From positions 1 through 32,246 of the forward strand of contig DXGO01000124.1 in the NCBI GenBank assembly GCA_019113885.1: 32,246 nt of DNA, given 5' to 3'. The first letter of the stretch is position 1; each line of letters opens with the position of its first letter. Below the pieces are notes generated by a model. That model was not told where the DNA came from, searched no databases, and saw nothing but the letters and a program-made list of their open reading frames with translations. Positions 32,221 to 32,246 of the stretch are shown one piece after another. This DNA is from Candidatus Alistipes intestinipullorum (GTDB taxonomy: Bacteria; Bacteroidota; Bacteroidia; Bacteroidales; Rikenellaceae). The translations under genes were made by a program, and so were the position numbers.

Positions 32221-32246
32221 AATTCCTGCGGGGGAATCCACCCCTG

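Noticed and set aside
1..32246. CRISPR arrays, insertion sequences, transposases, phage genes or rRNA
   Set aside because: No regularly spaced repeats, transposase motifs or rRNA sequence were seen on either strand.

Overview
The window looks like chromosomal DNA from a gut member of the Bacteroidales. Five things point there: two SusC/SusD pairs, a sphingolipid-type serine palmitoyltransferase, an ECF sigma/FecR pair, fimbrillin-like lipoproteins, and promoters matching the Bacteroidetes -7 element TAnnTTTG. The GC-rich sequence and the Rikenellaceae-like mix of FISUMP and fimbrillin lipoproteins suggest Alistipes or a close relative; the genus is an inference.

Layout. (1) 1-760: the 3' end of a serine palmitoyltransferase-like gene with a strong terminator, then a single tRNA-Gly(GCC) with its own promoter and terminator. 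(2) 760-1179: no gene, but a near-copy of the tRNA 3' end and nested hairpins. (3) 1180-14315, all on the minus strand: polysaccharide utilization locus 1 (PUL1). In transcription order it holds a FecR anti-sigma factor, an STN-containing SusC, a SusD, two SusE-domain/FISUMP lipoproteins, two DUF4874/DUF4832-type glycosidase-like proteins and, last and with its own promoter, an ECF sigma factor. (4) 14316-15440: xanthine phosphoribosyltransferase on the plus strand with a structured leader. (5) 15470-21873, minus strand: a three-gene lipoprotein operon (a metzincin-type zinc protease and two tandem paralogues that are fimbrillin-like in front and FISUMP-like behind). A divergent CRP/FNR-type regulator (22032-22643) is separated from it by an intergenic region with a perfect 14-bp palindrome. 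(6) 22931-32112, minus strand: PUL2, with SusC, SusD, a metallophosphoesterase-GH16 fusion and a GH3 beta-glucosidase, probably for a beta-glucan such as laminarin.

How the parts work together. PUL1 has the parts of a transenvelope signalling loop: the STN domain of SusC talks to FecR, which releases the ECF sigma factor. Its only visible enzymes are two uncharacterised TIM-barrel proteins, so its substrate is unknown. PUL2 lacks STN and any regulator inside the window; SusC/D would import oligosaccharides cut by GH16, and GH3 would trim them to glucose. The metzincin/fimbrillin operon looks like a surface or pilus-associated system. The palindrome is centred about 41.5 bp upstream of its predicted start of transcription, a class II activator position. 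This locus and the phosphoesterase-GH16 fusion are the best candidates for undescribed biology.
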